64,000 nt of DNA, from NCBI RefSeq assembly GCF_014697585.1, contig NZ_JACJSB010000014.1, forward strand, positions 1 through 64,000, written 5' to 3'. Source of the stretch: Dolichospermum sp. FACHB-1091. GTDB lineage: Bacteria; Cyanobacteriota; Cyanobacteriia; Cyanobacteriales; Nostocaceae. Numbering within the stretch: the first letter of the stretch is position 1; every line of letters starts with the position of its first letter. Below the pieces are notes generated by a model. It saw only the letters and a list, made by a program, of their open reading frames with translations. It did no database searches and was not told the DNA's origin. The position numbers and the translations under genes were made by a program. This document shows, one piece after another, positions 63,447 through 64,000 of the stretch.

Positions 63447-63790
63447 TCAAGTATATCTATTTTGTATAGTTAAGTTTATCTACTAATTTTACAATACTTT
63501 GACAGAAATTAAGTACAAGGAATGAACTAAGCTGTACTGCATTTAATTTGTATAAGTATGGCAGGCAAGATGCCCACCCCACAAGATCTAGCCATTTTAT
63601 GATTATACAACTTAGGTGCGTAACAGCTTATGATTTACAAAGACCGTTCTATAAAACCTACTCAAATCTACTTTGAGCCTGGTTACAGAAAAATGGTGGG
63701 TTCAAAGCCTCTCTTATAATAAAAGCTTTTCCTTTTCCCTCTCCTCTTAAATAGGATAGAAGTATTGAGTATATATTTTGACTCTTTAAT
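63447..63790. other. Gene-free region upstream of the large kinase, with a MITE
   Basis: Apart from the MITE-like element at 63528-63630 I see no gene. The kinase promoter should lie between 63447 and the MITE. Confidence 0.5.
63528..63630. mobile_element. 103-bp MITE-like element
   Basis: Left end TAAGCTGTACTGCATTTAAT (63528) and right end, reverse complemented, TAAGCTGTTACGCACCTAAG (63630) are imperfect terminal inverted repeats of about 28 bp. A TA lies at each edge, as expected for IS630/Tc1-type target duplication. The centre has GGCAGGCAAGATGCCCACCC. It is homologous to the element at 14328-14543. Confidence 0.8.
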
Positions 63791-64000
63791 TCATCCTCTA
63801 ACTTCCAAAGGTAAGAAAATTGTTAACACTTCGCCATTTTGAGGCCGTTGACGGACAATTAACTTACCACCAATTGCTTGAAATAAATGCTTAGTTGCAG
63901 TCATATTTAAACTGATTGTCCCTGTTTCTGGTTGGAAAATCAATAATTGACCTAAGGACTTACGAATTGGTGGTGTTATTGTGTAACTTTGATCTTGACA
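63791..64000 (-). CDS. C-terminal end of a sensor histidine kinase-like protein (partial)
   Basis: Minus-strand frame open from the window end to TGA 63791-63793; 69 residues visible, including PIRKSLGQLLIFQPETGTIS, TKHLFQAIGGKLIVRQRPQN and GEVLTIFLPLEVRG. The end GEVLTIFLPLE is typical of the last strand of a histidine-kinase ATPase domain. The rest lies outside the window. It is upstream of, and in the same direction as, the large kinase, but a 344-bp gap with a MITE separates them. Confidence 0.65.
   Translation of the reverse strand, partial: CQDQSYTITPPIRKSLGQLLIFQPETGTISLNMTATKHLFQAIGGKLIVRQRPQNGEVLTIFLPLEVRG

Overview
The window comes from a filamentous, heterocyst-forming cyanobacterium. 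It carries the heterocyst glycolipid (HGL) gene cluster, a tocopherol cyclase gene, a CRR6-type NDH-1 assembly factor, a CBS/GAF/PAS phytochrome-like sensor kinase, HIP1 octamers (GCGATCGC, for example at the start of the DUF3685 gene), heptamer tandem repeats and AT-rich DNA. I infer the Nostocales, perhaps the Anabaena/Dolichospermum side. This rests on gene content only; no search was run.

Layout. 1-213: transposon debris, namely the first codons of an IS607-type recombinase and a scrap of an ISAs1-type transposase. 0.2-17.4 kb: housekeeping and accessory genes. These are a Tat-exported phosphodiester glycosidase, an rRNA pseudouridine synthase, a PP2C phosphatase next to an FHA/Ser-Thr kinase, a cytosine-deaminase-like enzyme, an HtrA protease, pdhA, an epimerase, tRNA-Lys, a GT9 glycosyltransferase, CRR6, a DUF3685 response regulator, a degenerate flavin oxidoreductase, cobD and HU. 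Three decayed genes (two Uma2, one unknown) lie among them. 17.4-19.1 kb: a gene-free stretch with five spaced minus-strand terminator-like hairpins, at least two of them in clearly homologous units. This is my best candidate for an undescribed small-RNA array. 19.1-22.3 kb: uvrC and a GT2-TPR protein.

22.5-47.6 kb is the HGL island. On the minus strand, reading from hglE, come KS-AT-ACP-ACP-partial KR (hglE), KR-DH, KS, CLF-AT, a PfaD-like enoyl reductase, an ACP/thioester reductase (hglB) and a short-chain dehydrogenase at the usual place of hetN. Divergently, after a 1.6-kb spacer holding a textbook NtcA-type promoter (GTAN8TAC, 22 bp, TAAAAT), come hgdB, hgdC, hgdA, a secreted DUF2141 protein, a membrane GT2 and a GT4 resembling hglT, closed by a strong terminator. 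The minus-strand genes build and release a long-chain fatty alcohol. The plus-strand genes would add and adjust the sugar and export the lipid. No matching ABC ATPase (devA type) and no phosphopantetheinyl transferase (hetI) is present.

47.6-64 kb: a TPR lipoprotein-like gene, a degenerate PstB-like ATPase, a NUDIX hydrolase, a class A penicillin-binding protein with an Arg/Ser-rich tail, a small one-helix protein, a TerB-like protein, rsmB, tRNA-Arg, tocopherol cyclase, an M50-type membrane protein, a 1568-residue sensor kinase and the end of a second kinase. Three MITE-like elements occur, and two of them supply or abut the stop codon of a neighbouring gene.
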